Source of the DNA: Actinobacteria bacterium casp-actino5
Lineage (GTDB): Bacteria; Actinomycetota; Acidimicrobiia; Acidimicrobiales; Ilumatobacteraceae
Assembly (NCBI GenBank): GCA_001510385.1
Contig: LFFE01000031.1
Coordinates: forward strand, 1 to 42,706
DNA length: 42,706 nt
Reading direction: 5' to 3'
Below are positions 1 through 8,764 of this stretch, one piece after another. Numbering within the stretch: position 1 is the stretch's first letter; each line of letters starts with the position of its first letter. The position numbers were made by a program, and so were the translations under genes. Under the pieces are notes generated by a model, which made no database searches, had not been told where the DNA came from, and saw only the letters and a list, made by a program, of their open reading frames with translations.

Positions 1-300
1 CGTGAGGCGATTGCGACCTGTCGCGAAGTCACCGCACATCTCGTCGAGGTCTCAGGATCTGATCCGGCCAGTTTGTTGGCATCGTCGACCCCATACCTTC
101 GGATGCTCGGTACGACGGTCTGCGCTGGGCTTCTTGCAGGCAGTGTGATCGGACTTGACGAAAACGACGAGTTCGAGGCCACAAAGATTGCCTCTGCACG
201 TTTCTTCTGCGAGCAGTTACTGCCTGCTGCTCTTGGCTGGGCGAGTGCGGCAAAGATGTCATCTGAGACGTTGTATGCCATCGCCGCAGATGCGTTCTAG
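1..300 (+). CDS. Acyl-CoA dehydrogenase, C-terminal fragment
   Basis: The window opens inside this gene; frame 1 is open from base 1 to a TAG at 298-300, giving the last 99 residues. The piece carries the pattern of the acetyl-CoA-dehydrogenase-like C-terminal helical domain found after the FAD domains of some acyl-CoA dehydrogenases: a 'TPYLRMLG' stretch followed by a hydrophobic helix, then 'ATKIASARFFCEQLLP'. Such enzymes perform the FAD-dependent alpha,beta-dehydrogenation of acyl-CoA in beta-oxidation. The FAD- and substrate-binding domains and catalytic base lie outside the window, so substrate range cannot be judged. Two acyl-CoA ligases lie within 7 kb, which fits a fatty-acid catabolic neighbourhood. 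Family assignment is from memory of the domain pattern. Confidence 0.75.
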   Translation, partial: REAIATCREVTAHLVEVSGSDPASLLASSTPYLRMLGTTVCAGLLAGSVIGLDENDEFEATKIASARFFCEQLLPAALGWASAAKMSSETLYAIAADAF

Positions 301-315
301 CTTCTGATCTACAAC

Positions 316-345
316 AGTTGTAGGAAGATTCTTCCAATCACAACT
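316..345 (+). terminator. Hairpin after acyl-CoA dehydrogenase
   Basis: An imperfect inverted repeat sits 15 bases after the stop codon. The outer arms are AGTTGT and ACAACT, the inner arms GGAAGA and TCTTCC, with a one-base centre and a small internal bulge. No real T-run follows, so termination is only likely, not certain. Confidence 0.4.
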
Positions 346-405
346 TAGAAATGTTTAGTCGAAATGACTCAACATTTGTAGGTTTCTGTCGTTGAGGTCG
401 CTAAG

Positions 406-414
406 TTATCCACA
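406..414 (+). promoter_or_regulatory. Perfect DnaA box overlapping clpB start codon
   Basis: The 9-mer TTATCCACA is an exact match to the DnaA-box consensus. Its last A is the first base of the clpB ATG at 414. The short leader from 301 to 413 otherwise holds a hairpin and no strong Shine-Dalgarno sequence. Regulation of clpB by DnaA is inference. Confidence 0.5.
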
Positions 415-2906
415 TGGCACTCGATCCAAAGAAGTGGACGACGAAGACTCAAGAGGCTGTCGCTGAAGCTGCAGATCAGGCGCGGACGCTTGCAAACCCG
501 CAACTCACCGCCGATCACCTTCTTGCTGCGATTGCTTCCCAAGAAGGGACTGTCGCTGCCGCGCTGCTCTCAAAACTCGGTCAAGCGCCAGGCATGGTGG
601 CGAACCGTGCCAACGACGCCATTGCGAAACTTCCGCAGGCTCAAGGTTCTGACGAGCCACGTATGGACCGTGAACTCGCCAACGTCTTTGATAACGCTGA
701 CTCATACCGCAAAGACCTCACGGACGACTTTCTCTCGGTCGAACACCTCCTACTCGCAATGAACCAACGAGTCGGTGTCGGCTCAGAGGAAATGCTGCAA
801 GCCCTGAAAGAAGTCCGCGGCAACCATCGCATCACCGACCAAGATCCAGAAGCAAAATTTGCGGCACTCGAAAAGTACGGTCAAGACCTCACTGCGCAGG
901 CGGCCGCTGGAAAGATCGATCCGGTCATCGGGCGCGACGACGAAATCCGTCGAGTGATTCAAGTTCTCAGCCGGCGGACCAAGAACAACCCGGTACTCAT
1001 CGGTGAACCAGGAGTAGGTAAAACCGCAATTGCTGAAGGGCTTGCCCGACGAATATCTGACGGCGACGTTCCTGAAGGCTTAAAAGGCAAACGGCTCATC
1101 TCACTCGATATCGCATCGATGCTCGCTGGAGCGAAATATCGCGGCGAATTCGAAGAACGCCTGAAGGCAGTTCTCAAAGAAATCACCGACTCAGCAGGCG
1201 AGATCATCACCTTTGTCGATGAACTGCACACCATCGTTGGTGCCGGAGCATCCGAAGGCGCCATGGATGCAGGCAACATGATCAAACCGATGCTGGCCCG
1301 CGGTGAACTCCACCTCATCGGCGCAACCACGCTCGACGAATACCGAAAATATGTCGAGAAAGACCCGGCCCTCGAACGCCGCTTCCAACAGGTCTATGTC
1401 GGTGAACCGTCAGTCGAAGATACTGTGGGCATTCTTCGAGGACTCAAAGAACGATACGAAGTCCATCACGGTGTTCGCATCCAAGACTCTGCGCTTGTGT
1501 CTGCTGCAGTGCTCTCGAATCGCTACCTCACCAACCGATTCCTGCCGGACAAAGCAATCGACCTTGTCGATGAAGCAGCCTCAAAACTCCGAATTGAAAT
1601 CGACTCGATGCCAACCGAAATCGATGTCGTCGAGCGACGAATTCTTCAACTTGAAATCGAACAAGTTGCACTCGAAAAGGAACACGACGACATCAGTCGC
1701 GAGCGTCTCGATGCTCTTCACAACGAACTCGCAGCGCTTAACACCGAGTGCTCCGCGATGAAACAACGTTGGGAATCCGAAAAGCAGGCCATTGAGGCGA
1801 TCCGAAACCTCAAAGAAGAGCTCGAACAACTCCGAAGTCAGGCTGAGCGAGAAACCGATCTCAATGTCGCAGCCGAAATTCGATATGGCCGAATTCCTGA
1901 ACTTGAACGACGCATTGACGATGCAACTGCTCACCTCAACGAACTTCAACAAACCTCGCGTATGTTGAAAGAAGAGGTCGATGCAGAGGACATCGCTGAG
2001 GTCGTGGCGAAGTGGACGGGTGTGCCAATTGCCAAACTGATGGAAAGTGAGATGGCAAAACTCATCCACCTCGAAGATTCCCTTCACCAGCGAGTTATCG
2101 GACAGCACGAGGCGGTCACCGCAGTGGCAAATGCTGTTCGTCGCAGTCGGGCAGGAATCAGCGATCCGAATCGTCCGATCGGATCGTTCATGTTCCTCGG
2201 ACCAACCGGGGTTGGCAAAACTGAACTTGCCCGAGCACTCGCCGAATTCCTCTTCGATGACGAACGGGCGATGGTCCGCATTGACATGGGCGAATACATG
2301 GAGAAGCACACGGTGAGTCGGCTGATTGGTGCACCTCCCGGATACGTCGGCTACGACGAAGGCGGCCAGCTAACCGAAGCAGTGCGTCGACGCCCCTACG
2401 CAGTTGTTCTGCTCGATGAGATCGAGAAAGCCCACCCCGATGTCTTCAATGTGCTGTTACAAGTGCTTGATGATGGACGACTGACCGATGGCCAAGGGCG
2501 AACGGTTGATTTCACAAACGCGGTGCTCATCATGACGTCAAATCTTTCGAGTGACCCATCATCATTCTTTAAGCCTGAGTTCCTCAATCGCGTTGATGAC
2601 ATCATCCGATTTGGTGAGTTGAACCAGGCTGATCTCCGACAGATCGTTGAAATCCACATCGATCGTTTACGAACAAGGCTCGACGAAAGCAAACGTATTC
2701 AACTGTCGGTGAGCCCAGCCGCGCTCGATCACCTAGCTCAAACTGGCTTCGACCCGGCCTTTGGTGCTCGACCGCTGAAGCGAGTGATTCAACGAGAGAT
2801 TGGCGACCGCGCTGCAGTCATGATTCTCGAAGGACGCGTCACCGATGGCAGCTCGCTCATCGTTGACATGAACGGTGGGACGCTTCAACTCACAGCGTCG
2901 GAATAA
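414..2906 (+). CDS. clpB: ATP-dependent disaggregase ClpB
   Basis: This is the 830-residue Hsp100 chaperone that, with DnaK, pulls polypeptides out of aggregates through a hexameric pore in the cytosol. The N-terminal substrate domain covers about residues 1-145. AAA module D1 has Walker A GEPGVGKT at 197-204 and Walker B ITFVDELH. The long M-domain coiled coil runs from about 395 to 520, which separates ClpB from ClpA and ClpC. Module D2 has Walker A GPTGVGKT near 595, the pore loop GYVGYDEGG, Walker [11 protein letters not shown] and the end motif FGARPLKR. The segment between sensor-1 (MTSNLSS) and FKPEFLNR is only about five residues, shorter than in most ClpB. The ATG at 414 gives a normal N-terminus. 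The 3' end overlaps the convergent ligase gene by 17 bases, leaving no room for a separate terminator. Confidence 0.97.
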   Translation: MALDPKKWTTKTQEAVAEAADQARTLANPQLTADHLLAAIASQEGTVAAALLSKLGQAPGMVANRANDAIAKLPQAQGSDEPRMDRELANVFDNADSYRKDLTDDFLSVEHLLLAMNQRVGVGSEEMLQALKEVRGNHRITDQDPEAKFAALEKYGQDLTAQAAAGKIDPVIGRDDEIRRVIQVLSRRTKNNPVLIGEPGVGKTAIAEGLARRISDGDVPEGLKGKRLISLDIASMLAGAKYRGEFEERLKAVLKEITDSAGEIITFVDELHTIVGAGASEGAMDAGNMIKPMLARGELHLIGATTLDEYRKYVEKDPALERRFQQVYVGEPSVEDTVGILRGLKERYEVHHGVRIQDSALVSAAVLSNRYLTNRFLPDKAIDLVDEAASKLRIEIDSMPTEIDVVERRILQLEIEQVALEKEHDDISRERLDALHNELAALNTECSAMKQRWESEKQAIEAIRNLKEELEQLRSQAERETDLNVAAEIRYGRIPELERRIDDATAHLNELQQTSRMLKEEVDAEDIAEVVAKWTGVPIAKLMESEMAKLIHLEDSLHQRVIGQHEAVTAVANAVRRSRAGISDPNRPIGSFMFLGPTGVGKTELARALAEFLFDDERAMVRIDMGEYMEKHTVSRLIGAPPGYVGYDEGGQLTEAVRRRPYAVVLLDEIEKAHPDVFNVLLQVLDDGRLTDGQGRTVDFTNAVLIMTSNLSSDPSSFFKPEFLNRVDDIIRFGELNQADLRQIVEIHIDRLRTRLDESKRIQLSVSPAALDHLAQTGFDPAFGARPLKRVIQREIGDRAAVMILEGRVTDGSSLIVDMNGGTLQLTASE

Positions 2907-4644
2907 GGCGTTCTTTGAGATCGCGCTTTAAGAACTTGCCGCTTGCGTTGCGCGGCAGTTGCTCATCAAGAGTCCAGACATATCGGGGCACCTTGTGCTT
3001 CGCGATACTTGCGCCCAAGAACTCTTGAAGTTGTTCTGCTGTTAACGACGATCCTGGGTGGAGGTAGATCGCCACACCAACCTCTTCACCGAGGCGATCA
3101 TCTGGAACACCGAATACCGCAGCCTCAGCAACCGCTTCATTCTGGTAGATCGCTGCCTCGACTTCGGCTGAGTACACGTTCTCTCCACCGCGCAGCACCA
3201 TGTCTTTTGCGCGGTCAACGATGTAAATGAAGCCATCGTCGTCAACCATCGCAATATCACCGGTGTTAAACCAGCCCTCACGAATGGCATCTGCGGTTGC
3301 ATCAGGAAGATTGATATATCCCTTCACGACAATTGGTCCGCGAACGCAGAGTTGTCCGCGCGCCTCGGGTGTCATTTCAACTTCATTGCCCTCATCATCG
3401 ACGAGCTTCACGTCACACACCGGAACAGCGCGACCACATGATGCGGGCTTTTCAACAAAGAACTTCGCAGCGTTCGCAGTCACAATGCCATGGGTCTCTG
3501 TGAGCCCATACCCAGTTGAGGGAGCACCCTTCGACAGGCTTTTGTCAATTTTCTCCACAAGGTCAGGTTGAAGTGCGGCCCCGCCACCGCCCATTCCTTG
3601 AATAGTGCTCGTGTTGCGCTTCTCCCAATCTGGATGAGAGATGAGTTCACGGCTCATCGTTGGCACACCAGAGAACGTCGTCACACCTTCACGTTCAATG
3701 AGCTCAAGCGCCCGACCTGGATCCCACTTATAGGTAAGAACGATCTTTCCACCCACGAGAGTGCATGGCTGCAACAAACAGTTGTTGGCGGTCACATGGA
3801 ACAACGGTGTTGGCGCCATGTACACCGGCTGACTTGCAGCATCGGTGAGGTTGCCCATTTCTTTGCCCTCGATATCGCCAGCTGCTTTCGCTTTCGCTTC
3901 TGCTGTTGCCGCTGTCAAACTCATGAACACCAGATTCATGACATTGTGCACGGAACCACGGTGGGTGAGCTGTGCGCCCTTCGGGAAGCCAGTCGTTCCC
4001 GAGGTGTAGAAGATGCAGACGTCATCGTCTGGGTCAATCTCGGCGGCAGGGAGTTCAGTTGGTGCAGTCGACCCGTCGACGACGTCACTCCATCGCGAAC
4101 AATCAGCAGGAAGCTCACGATCGCTTCGCACAGAAATCACATGCATCGGCGATTCAGCACGAATGTCGTCGAGTACAGGCAGGAGACGTTCAATTCGCTC
4201 GTCATCGACGACAGCAACCTTCGGTTGCGCGTCGGTCATGCCAAATTTCATCTCTTCTGATGTCCACCACGCGTTCATCCCCACAACGGCAGCACCGAGT
4301 GAAACTGTCGCCCAATACGTCATCACCCATTCGGGGAAGTTGCGCATCGAGATCGCCACACGATCTCCGTTGGTAACGCCATGGGCATCGCGCAAATGGT
4401 GTGCAAGTGATCGAACAGTTGCTGCAACCTCGGCATAGGTGTAACGCTCGTCTTCGTAGACGATGTAGTCACGGTCGGCGTACCCGGCAGTGAGTTCCCA
4501 AAAGGCTCGCATTGTTGGTGGAGCATTTTTAAACACACGCATGGGAATGCCACGCACAGTGATTTCCTCCATCTCAAACTGGCCGCCAGCAGCAGCCATT
4601 TCTTCCCAAGTCGACAAATAATGCTGCATCAGAGGCGTAGGCAT
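2890..4644 (-). CDS. AMP-forming acyl-CoA ligase (FadD-like)
   Basis: This 584-residue protein is an ANL-superfamily adenylate-forming enzyme, most likely a fatty-acid or related acyl-CoA synthetase that joins an acid to CoA through an acyl-AMP intermediate. The phosphate-binding loop [11 protein letters not shown], the motif [11 protein letters not shown], the hinge stretch GWFNTGDIA followed by [18 protein letters not shown], and the C-terminal catalytic lysine in [11 protein letters not shown] are all present. Length is normal for the family. There is no membrane segment or signal peptide. It is transcribed away from engB, and its stop lies inside the end of clpB. The chain length or substrate class cannot be told from the sequence. 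The ATG at 4644 is the first of the open frame; a nearby in-frame ATG five codons later is also possible. Confidence 0.92.
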   Translation of the reverse strand: MPTPLMQHYLSTWEEMAAAGGQFEMEEITVRGIPMRVFKNAPPTMRAFWELTAGYADRDYIVYEDERYTYAEVAATVRSLAHHLRDAHGVTNGDRVAISMRNFPEWVMTYWATVSLGAAVVGMNAWWTSEEMKFGMTDAQPKVAVVDDERIERLLPVLDDIRAESPMHVISVRSDRELPADCSRWSDVVDGSTAPTELPAAEIDPDDDVCIFYTSGTTGFPKGAQLTHRGSVHNVMNLVFMSLTAATAEAKAKAAGDIEGKEMGNLTDAASQPVYMAPTPLFHVTANNCLLQPCTLVGGKIVLTYKWDPGRALELIEREGVTTFSGVPTMSRELISHPDWEKRNTSTIQGMGGGGAALQPDLVEKIDKSLSKGAPSTGYGLTETHGIVTANAAKFFVEKPASCGRAVPVCDVKLVDDEGNEVEMTPEARGQLCVRGPIVVKGYINLPDATADAIREGWFNTGDIAMVDDDGFIYIVDRAKDMVLRGGENVYSAEVEAAIYQNEAVAEAAVFGVPDDRLGEEVGVAIYLHPGSSLTAEQLQEFLGASIAKHKVPRYVWTLDEQLPRNASGKFLKRDLKERLIPTL

Positions 4645-4711
4645 AGATCAGTATCTTTGCCGATGACCCGCCTACTGCTCTCATTGGCAATGATGCGAAC
4701 GAGGCACCAAG

Positions 4712-5299
4712 TCAGGTTAAGAGATGACTCACGACAAGGTCTCGTAAGCGATCAATACCGATGTTCTTTGATGCAGAGACCCACACAATGTCACCTTGCT
4801 CAAGCATGCAGCCCTCTGCGAGATCACGTTTCCGCCGTTGGCGTTTAGCTGACTTCACTTTGTCTGACTTGGTTGCGACAACGGTATGCGGCACTTCGTT
4901 GTACCTCAGCCATTCGAGCATTTGAACATCAAGTGGTGTTGGCCCAATTTCACTATCGACCAGCACAAACACCATGACAAGTTCTTCGCGGTCAAGGAGA
5001 TAGCCCTCAATCATTGACGACCAGTCACCACGAATGTGGCCTGGAACTTTTGCGTAGCCATAGCCCGGAAGGTCAACGACCGCTCCGCCACTAGCATGAG
5101 AAAAGACATTGATCAATTGCGTTCGGCCAGGAGTGTTCGACACTCGGGCGAGCTGTCGCTGATGAGCAAGCGCATTGATTAGGGAACTCTTGCCAACATT
5201 CGAACGACCTACAAACGCAACCTCGGGGCCCATTTCAGGAAGTTGATGAACTCGAGTACCCGATTGCACAAAGGTCAACTGAAGAGGTTTAGATGCCAC
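4712..5299 (-). CDS. engB: Ribosome biogenesis GTPase EngB/YihA/YsxC
   Basis: This 195-residue single-domain GTPase belongs to the EngB (YihA/YsxC) family, which acts in assembly of the large ribosomal subunit. The G-motifs are in order: G1 GRSNVGKSS near residue 31, G3 DLPGYGYAKVPG with the GYGYA signature typical of EngB, G4 ATKSDKVK and G5 VSASKNIG. Length is typical. The start at 5299 gives the expected short N-terminus. It lies 6 bases after the stop of the small membrane gene upstream, so the two are probably co-transcribed. Between it and the ligase downstream (4645-4711) no clear terminator is visible. Confidence 0.94.
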   Translation of the reverse strand: MASKPLQLTFVQSGTRVHQLPEMGPEVAFVGRSNVGKSSLINALAHQRQLARVSNTPGRTQLINVFSHASGGAVVDLPGYGYAKVPGHIRGDWSSMIEGYLLDREELVMVFVLVDSEIGPTPLDVQMLEWLRYNEVPHTVVATKSDKVKSAKRQRRKRDLAEGCMLEQGDIVWVSASKNIGIDRLRDLVVSHLLT

Positions 5300-5305
5300 G
5301 ACTCA

Positions 5306-5533
5306 TCACCCAGAAATCAGTGTCGCAAGTGCCCACACCGAGGCAATGAAGCCAAGCGTTGCATACAGCAAACTTCGAAATAGAGGGGGGCGAGGCGGTG
5401 GGCCATCTGTTAACGCCTCGATCGATCCTTCTGGTGGGGTGGGTGGACGAACGAGCGCGAGCAAGTTACCGACACACAGCGCTCCACCAAGTGCCAGTAG
5501 TAACCATGCAATGAGGTCCTCTCCGAGGAACAT
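5306..5533 (-). CDS. Small two-helix membrane protein, unknown
   Basis: The predicted peptide has about 75 residues with two hydrophobic helices, one at the N-terminus (DLIAWLLLALGGALCVGNLLAL) and one at the C-terminus (LLYATLGFIASVWALATLI). They are joined by a proline-rich cytosolic or external loop with PPTPPEG and GPPPRPP. No known family was recognised. The chosen ATG at 5533 avoids overlap with the divergent ligase gene. Earlier in-frame starts exist at 5569 (ATG) and 5584 (TTG); a GAGGAG lies directly in front of 5584 and about 15 bases before 5569, so neither can be excluded. It is placed just upstream of engB on the same strand. Confidence 0.65.
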   Translation of the reverse strand: MFLGEDLIAWLLLALGGALCVGNLLALVRPPTPPEGSIEALTDGPPPRPPLFRSLLYATLGFIASVWALATLISG

Positions 5534-5562
5534 CTCAACAGTCTGCCGCGCGACACTGCTGT

Positions 5563-6981
5563 ATGGCATCCATTGCTGAAACAACTCCTCAGAACGTGGC
5601 TGATCTCTTTTCGATGTCTACAGCCATGCTGGTGTTCGATGACGGACTTGAGATCTCAAGTGCAGATCTCCTCACCCGTGCCGAGCAACGCCTCGCTCAC
5701 CTCGGTGCTCAAGGGTTCGCGCAGGGAGATCGGATGGCACTCCACCGAGGAAATGACGTTGAAGCGATCGAACTGCTCCTTGCTGCAGCGCTCGGTGGAA
5801 TTGTTGTGGTGGCTGTCAACACGAAGTATTCGACAGTTGAGGTTGATGATCTCGTGCAACGATCAGGCGCTCGTCACCCCGACCTCTCCAGCACCGACAC
5901 CGCCCCACCAACCGTGCTCGCCGATGCCCTCGACCTGCCATTCATTATCTTCACGACATCCGGTACCACCTCAAAACCGAAGATGGTGCTGCATCATCAG
6001 CGTTCCATCGTTGAACACACTGTTGAGATCGTGGACCACTTCGGATACTCGCCATCAGACACTGTTCTCATGGCGCTACCGCTCTGTGGAACCTTCGGAC
6101 TCAGCAGCCTCCTTGCTGCTGTCGCTTCGGGTGCTCGAGTGCTCGTTCATCAATTTTCGGTTGACATCACAGCGGCTTTGACACGCCGTGAGCGCGTCAC
6201 CGCAATGAATGGCAGCGACGACATGTTCCACCGGCTGCTGCTCGCAGATGCCGATCTCTCACACCTTCGGCGCAGCGGATACGCGCAGTTCAACACCTCG
6301 CTCACCGACATCGTGACACGAGCCGAGGCAGCAGGCGCACGACTGACTGGCCTCTACGGGATGAGTGAAGTCCAAGCTCTCTTCTCGTTACGCGATCCAC
6401 AACTCGACACCGACCAGCGCTCGCGTGCCGGTGGAACGTTGGTGTCTCCACGAGCAGGTGCGCGAGTGGTCGATGGTGAACTGCAACTTCGGGGGCCAAG
6501 TTTGTTTTCCGGCTACCTGCAAGAGGGTGGTGCTGCGGTTGATCACGAACTGACGTCTCAATACCTCGTTACCGATGATGAAGAAACCGTTTGGTTCAAA
6601 ACCGGCGATCTCGCAGAAATGGATGACGACCGCACGTTCCACTACATCTCAAGACTTGGTGACATTCTTCGTCTCGGCGGATTTCTTGTTGCTCCCGCGG
6701 AAATCGCCGAAGCACTCTGTGACGCCCCAGATATTGCTGATGCACAAGTTGTTGCGGTCGGGCTTGAATCTGGCTCGCGGCCCGTTGCATTCGTTATTCC
6801 AGAACATGGAGCAACCATTGATGAAGAGGCGGTCATTGAGTTCTGTCGAGGGCGACTTGCGCGTTACAAAGTCCCTGTCCGTGTGATTCCTCTCGATGCA
6901 TTCCCCATCACTGATGGGCCGAACGGCGTCAAGATTCGGCTGACAGAACTTCGCGACCGTGCCGCAGATCTTTTACGCTAA
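5563..6981 (+). CDS. AMP-forming acyl-CoA synthetase, second copy
   Basis: This 472-residue ANL enzyme is shorter and clearly different from the ligase at 2890-4644. It has the P-loop FTTSGTTSKPK, GLYGMSEVQ in place of the usual YG.TE motif, and the hinge WFKTGDLAEMDDD followed by ISRLGDILRLGGFLVAP. The C-terminal region holds FPITDGPNGVKIR, where the lysine equivalent to the catalytic one appears as VKIR, though the usual TGK context is altered. The reaction is expected to be acid + ATP + CoA to acyl-CoA, but the substrate is unknown and a weaker or different activity is possible. The ATG at 5563 has no strong ribosome site. It converges with the ABC permease gene, with only 18 bases between their stops. 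Confidence 0.86.
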   Translation: MASIAETTPQNVADLFSMSTAMLVFDDGLEISSADLLTRAEQRLAHLGAQGFAQGDRMALHRGNDVEAIELLLAAALGGIVVVAVNTKYSTVEVDDLVQRSGARHPDLSSTDTAPPTVLADALDLPFIIFTTSGTTSKPKMVLHHQRSIVEHTVEIVDHFGYSPSDTVLMALPLCGTFGLSSLLAAVASGARVLVHQFSVDITAALTRRERVTAMNGSDDMFHRLLLADADLSHLRRSGYAQFNTSLTDIVTRAEAAGARLTGLYGMSEVQALFSLRDPQLDTDQRSRAGGTLVSPRAGARVVDGELQLRGPSLFSGYLQEGGAAVDHELTSQYLVTDDEETVWFKTGDLAEMDDDRTFHYISRLGDILRLGGFLVAPAEIAEALCDAPDIADAQVVAVGLESGSRPVAFVIPEHGATIDEEAVIEFCRGRLARYKVPVRVIPLDAFPITDGPNGVKIRLTELRDRAADLLR

Positions 6982-6999
6982 CGGCCAATCAGCGAACCC

Positions 7000-7776
7000 T
7001 CACGAGGATGTTGACTGCGAGAACTTCCGGGTTGCAATCATCGAAAATACCACGATGAGACCGACCGACCAGAGCAGCGATATCCACGCATCATTGCCGA
7101 CAGGAAGTCCGTTATAAAGAGCTCGCGCTGCATTTGTGACCACAGTGAATGGGTTCGCATTGGCAACCACTTCAAGCCAGCTCGGCATAGTTGATGGGTC
7201 AACGAATGCCGATGACACAAACGTCAATGGAAACATCCAGATAAATCCAGCAGAGTTCGCTGCTTCAACTGATGACACTGTGAGACCAATCAATGCTTGC
7301 ACCCAACTCAGCGCATACGAAAAGAGCACAAGCAGCCCTGTTGCAATCAACGCTTCGAGAATTGAGCCACCGAAGCGAAAACCCAACAAAAACGCGGCGG
7401 TGAGCATGACGCAAAAAGTGAGGAGGTTGCGCACCAGGTCACTGACCGTTCGCCCGATGATGACCGCCGAGCGACTCATTGGGAGCGACCGCAGACGGTC
7501 AACAAGTCCCTTTGAAAGATCTTCTGCAAGTCCGATCGACGTGAAGGCAGAGCCAAAGACCAATGATTGACTGAAAATACCGGGCATGAGGAACTGGTCG
7601 TAGTTGTCAAACCCGGGAATCGAAATGGACCCGCCAAAAACGTACGCAAACAGCGCCAGGAACATGATCGGCTGAATTGTCGCAAAGATCAGCAATTCGA
7701 TATTGCGAGGAATCACCCGCAGATGGCGTTCGGCCTCGACAAGTGAGTCATGCATCGTCAACTTCAAGCGGTTCAC
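7000..7776 (-). CDS. ABC-2 type exporter permease (DrrB-like)
   Basis: This 258-residue integral membrane protein has about six hydrophobic segments and the ABC-2 family layout. An amphipathic N-terminus is followed by the helix around IQPIMFLALFAYVFGG, then several helices, and a final helix before a short basic tail. It resembles DrrB-type permeases that pair with DrrA-type ATPases to export drugs or lipids. It begins with a GTG that overlaps the TGA stop of the ATPase gene in GTGA, so the two are translationally coupled and form one transporter. The exported substrate cannot be inferred. Confidence 0.9.
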   Translation of the reverse strand: MNRLKLTMHDSLVEAERHLRVIPRNIELLIFATIQPIMFLALFAYVFGGSISIPGFDNYDQFLMPGIFSQSLVFGSAFTSIGLAEDLSKGLVDRLRSLPMSRSAVIIGRTVSDLVRNLLTFCVMLTAAFLLGFRFGGSILEALIATGLLVLFSYALSWVQALIGLTVSSVEAANSAGFIWMFPLTFVSSAFVDPSTMPSWLEVVANANPFTVVTNAARALYNGLPVGNDAWISLLWSVGLIVVFSMIATRKFSQSTSS

Positions 7777-8735
7777 GACTGCTCCTCCTCACCTGAGGCT
7801 GCATGACCAGTCAGTGCAAGAAAGACATCGTCAAGAGATGGACGCCGAACAACGACATCAAGGACGTCGACACCGGCATCGTCTAGCGCACGAATCACAC
7901 TTGGCACCACTCGGTCTCCCGCAACGATCGGTGCCTCGAATGTTCGGTCATCACGAATCTCAACTCGACCAGAACACATCGGAGCGAGCACTGAAAGGGC
8001 GACCTCTCGATTCTCGGCCCGAGCGATCGATACCTGCAGCAACGCTCCACCGGTTCGCGTTTTCAACTCATCTGGAGAGCCCTCTGCAATCACTTGGCCA
8101 TGATCAATGACAACAATTTGCTCAGCCAAACGATCGGCTTCTTCGAGATATTGCGTCGTGAGTAGCACTGTCGTGCCATCGGCAGCGAGGTCCTCAATGA
8201 CATCCCACATGCCGAGTCTGCTTCGTGGGTCGAGGCCTGTTGTTGGTTCATCTAAAAACAGCACAGATGGATGAGCAATCAAGCTCATGGCGATGTCAAG
8301 GCGACGGCGCATTCCTCCTGAGAAGCCCTTCACCACACGGTCTGCGGAATCGGCAAGATCAAATCGGTCAAGCAAGTTTCCTGCCCGCAATCGCGCTTCG
8401 GTGGTGCCGAGGTGAAAAAGCCGACCGACGTACACAAGATTCTCTCGAGCAGTTAAACGCTCGTCAACAGCTGCGTACTGGCCCGTCAGACCAATGCGCC
8501 GGCGAACATCATCAGGCTGAGCCACAACGTCAATGCCATCGATTGTTGCCATTCCAGCATCTGGTCGAATGAGCGTGGTGAGGACTTTGACCGATGTTGT
8601 CTTTCCTGCACCGTTCGGGCCGAGAAGCCCGTACACCGCCCCAGTGGGCACCGCCAGGTCGACTCCGTTGAGCGCAAGAGTGTCGTCGAAGCGCTTGACA
8701 ACTCCACGCATTTCAACTGCAAACCGTTCAGTCAC
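7773..8735 (-). CDS. ABC exporter ATPase (DrrA-like)
   Basis: This 320-residue cytosolic ATPase energises the adjacent permease. It contains Walker A GPNGAGKTT, a Q-loop region after TGQYAAVDE, signature FSGGMRRRLD, Walker B VLFLDEPTTGLDPRSR and the switch region TTQYLEEADRLAEQ. The C-terminal extension of about 90 residues ends in VVVRRPSLDDVFLALTGH, which is the feature of the daunorubicin-resistance DrrA subfamily. The gene is the first of a two-gene operon. The 29 bases between it and the dnaB stop contain no obvious terminator. Confidence 0.93.
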   Translation of the reverse strand: MTERFAVEMRGVVKRFDDTLALNGVDLAVPTGAVYGLLGPNGAGKTTSVKVLTTLIRPDAGMATIDGIDVVAQPDDVRRRIGLTGQYAAVDERLTARENLVYVGRLFHLGTTEARLRAGNLLDRFDLADSADRVVKGFSGGMRRRLDIAMSLIAHPSVLFLDEPTTGLDPRSRLGMWDVIEDLAADGTTVLLTTQYLEEADRLAEQIVVIDHGQVIAEGSPDELKTRTGGALLQVSIARAENREVALSVLAPMCSGRVEIRDDRTFEAPIVAGDRVVPSVIRALDDAGVDVLDVVVRRPSLDDVFLALTGHAASGEEEQS

Positions 8736-8764
8736 TCGTGGAGTATGCCTGAAATGCCCTCGGG

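Noticed and set aside
366-397. CTCAAC/GTTGAG inverted pair upstream of clpB as a HspR (HAIR) site
   Set aside because: The half-sites are in the reverse order to HAIR and the spacing is about 17, so it does not match.
1581-2309. Long open frame on the minus strand inside clpB (242 codons)
   Set aside because: It is antisense to well-conserved clpB motifs and its peptide has no family-like pattern.
3568-4260. Plus-strand frame of 230 codons inside the acyl-CoA ligase
   Set aside because: Antisense to conserved ligase motifs; Cys/His/Arg-rich shadow peptide.
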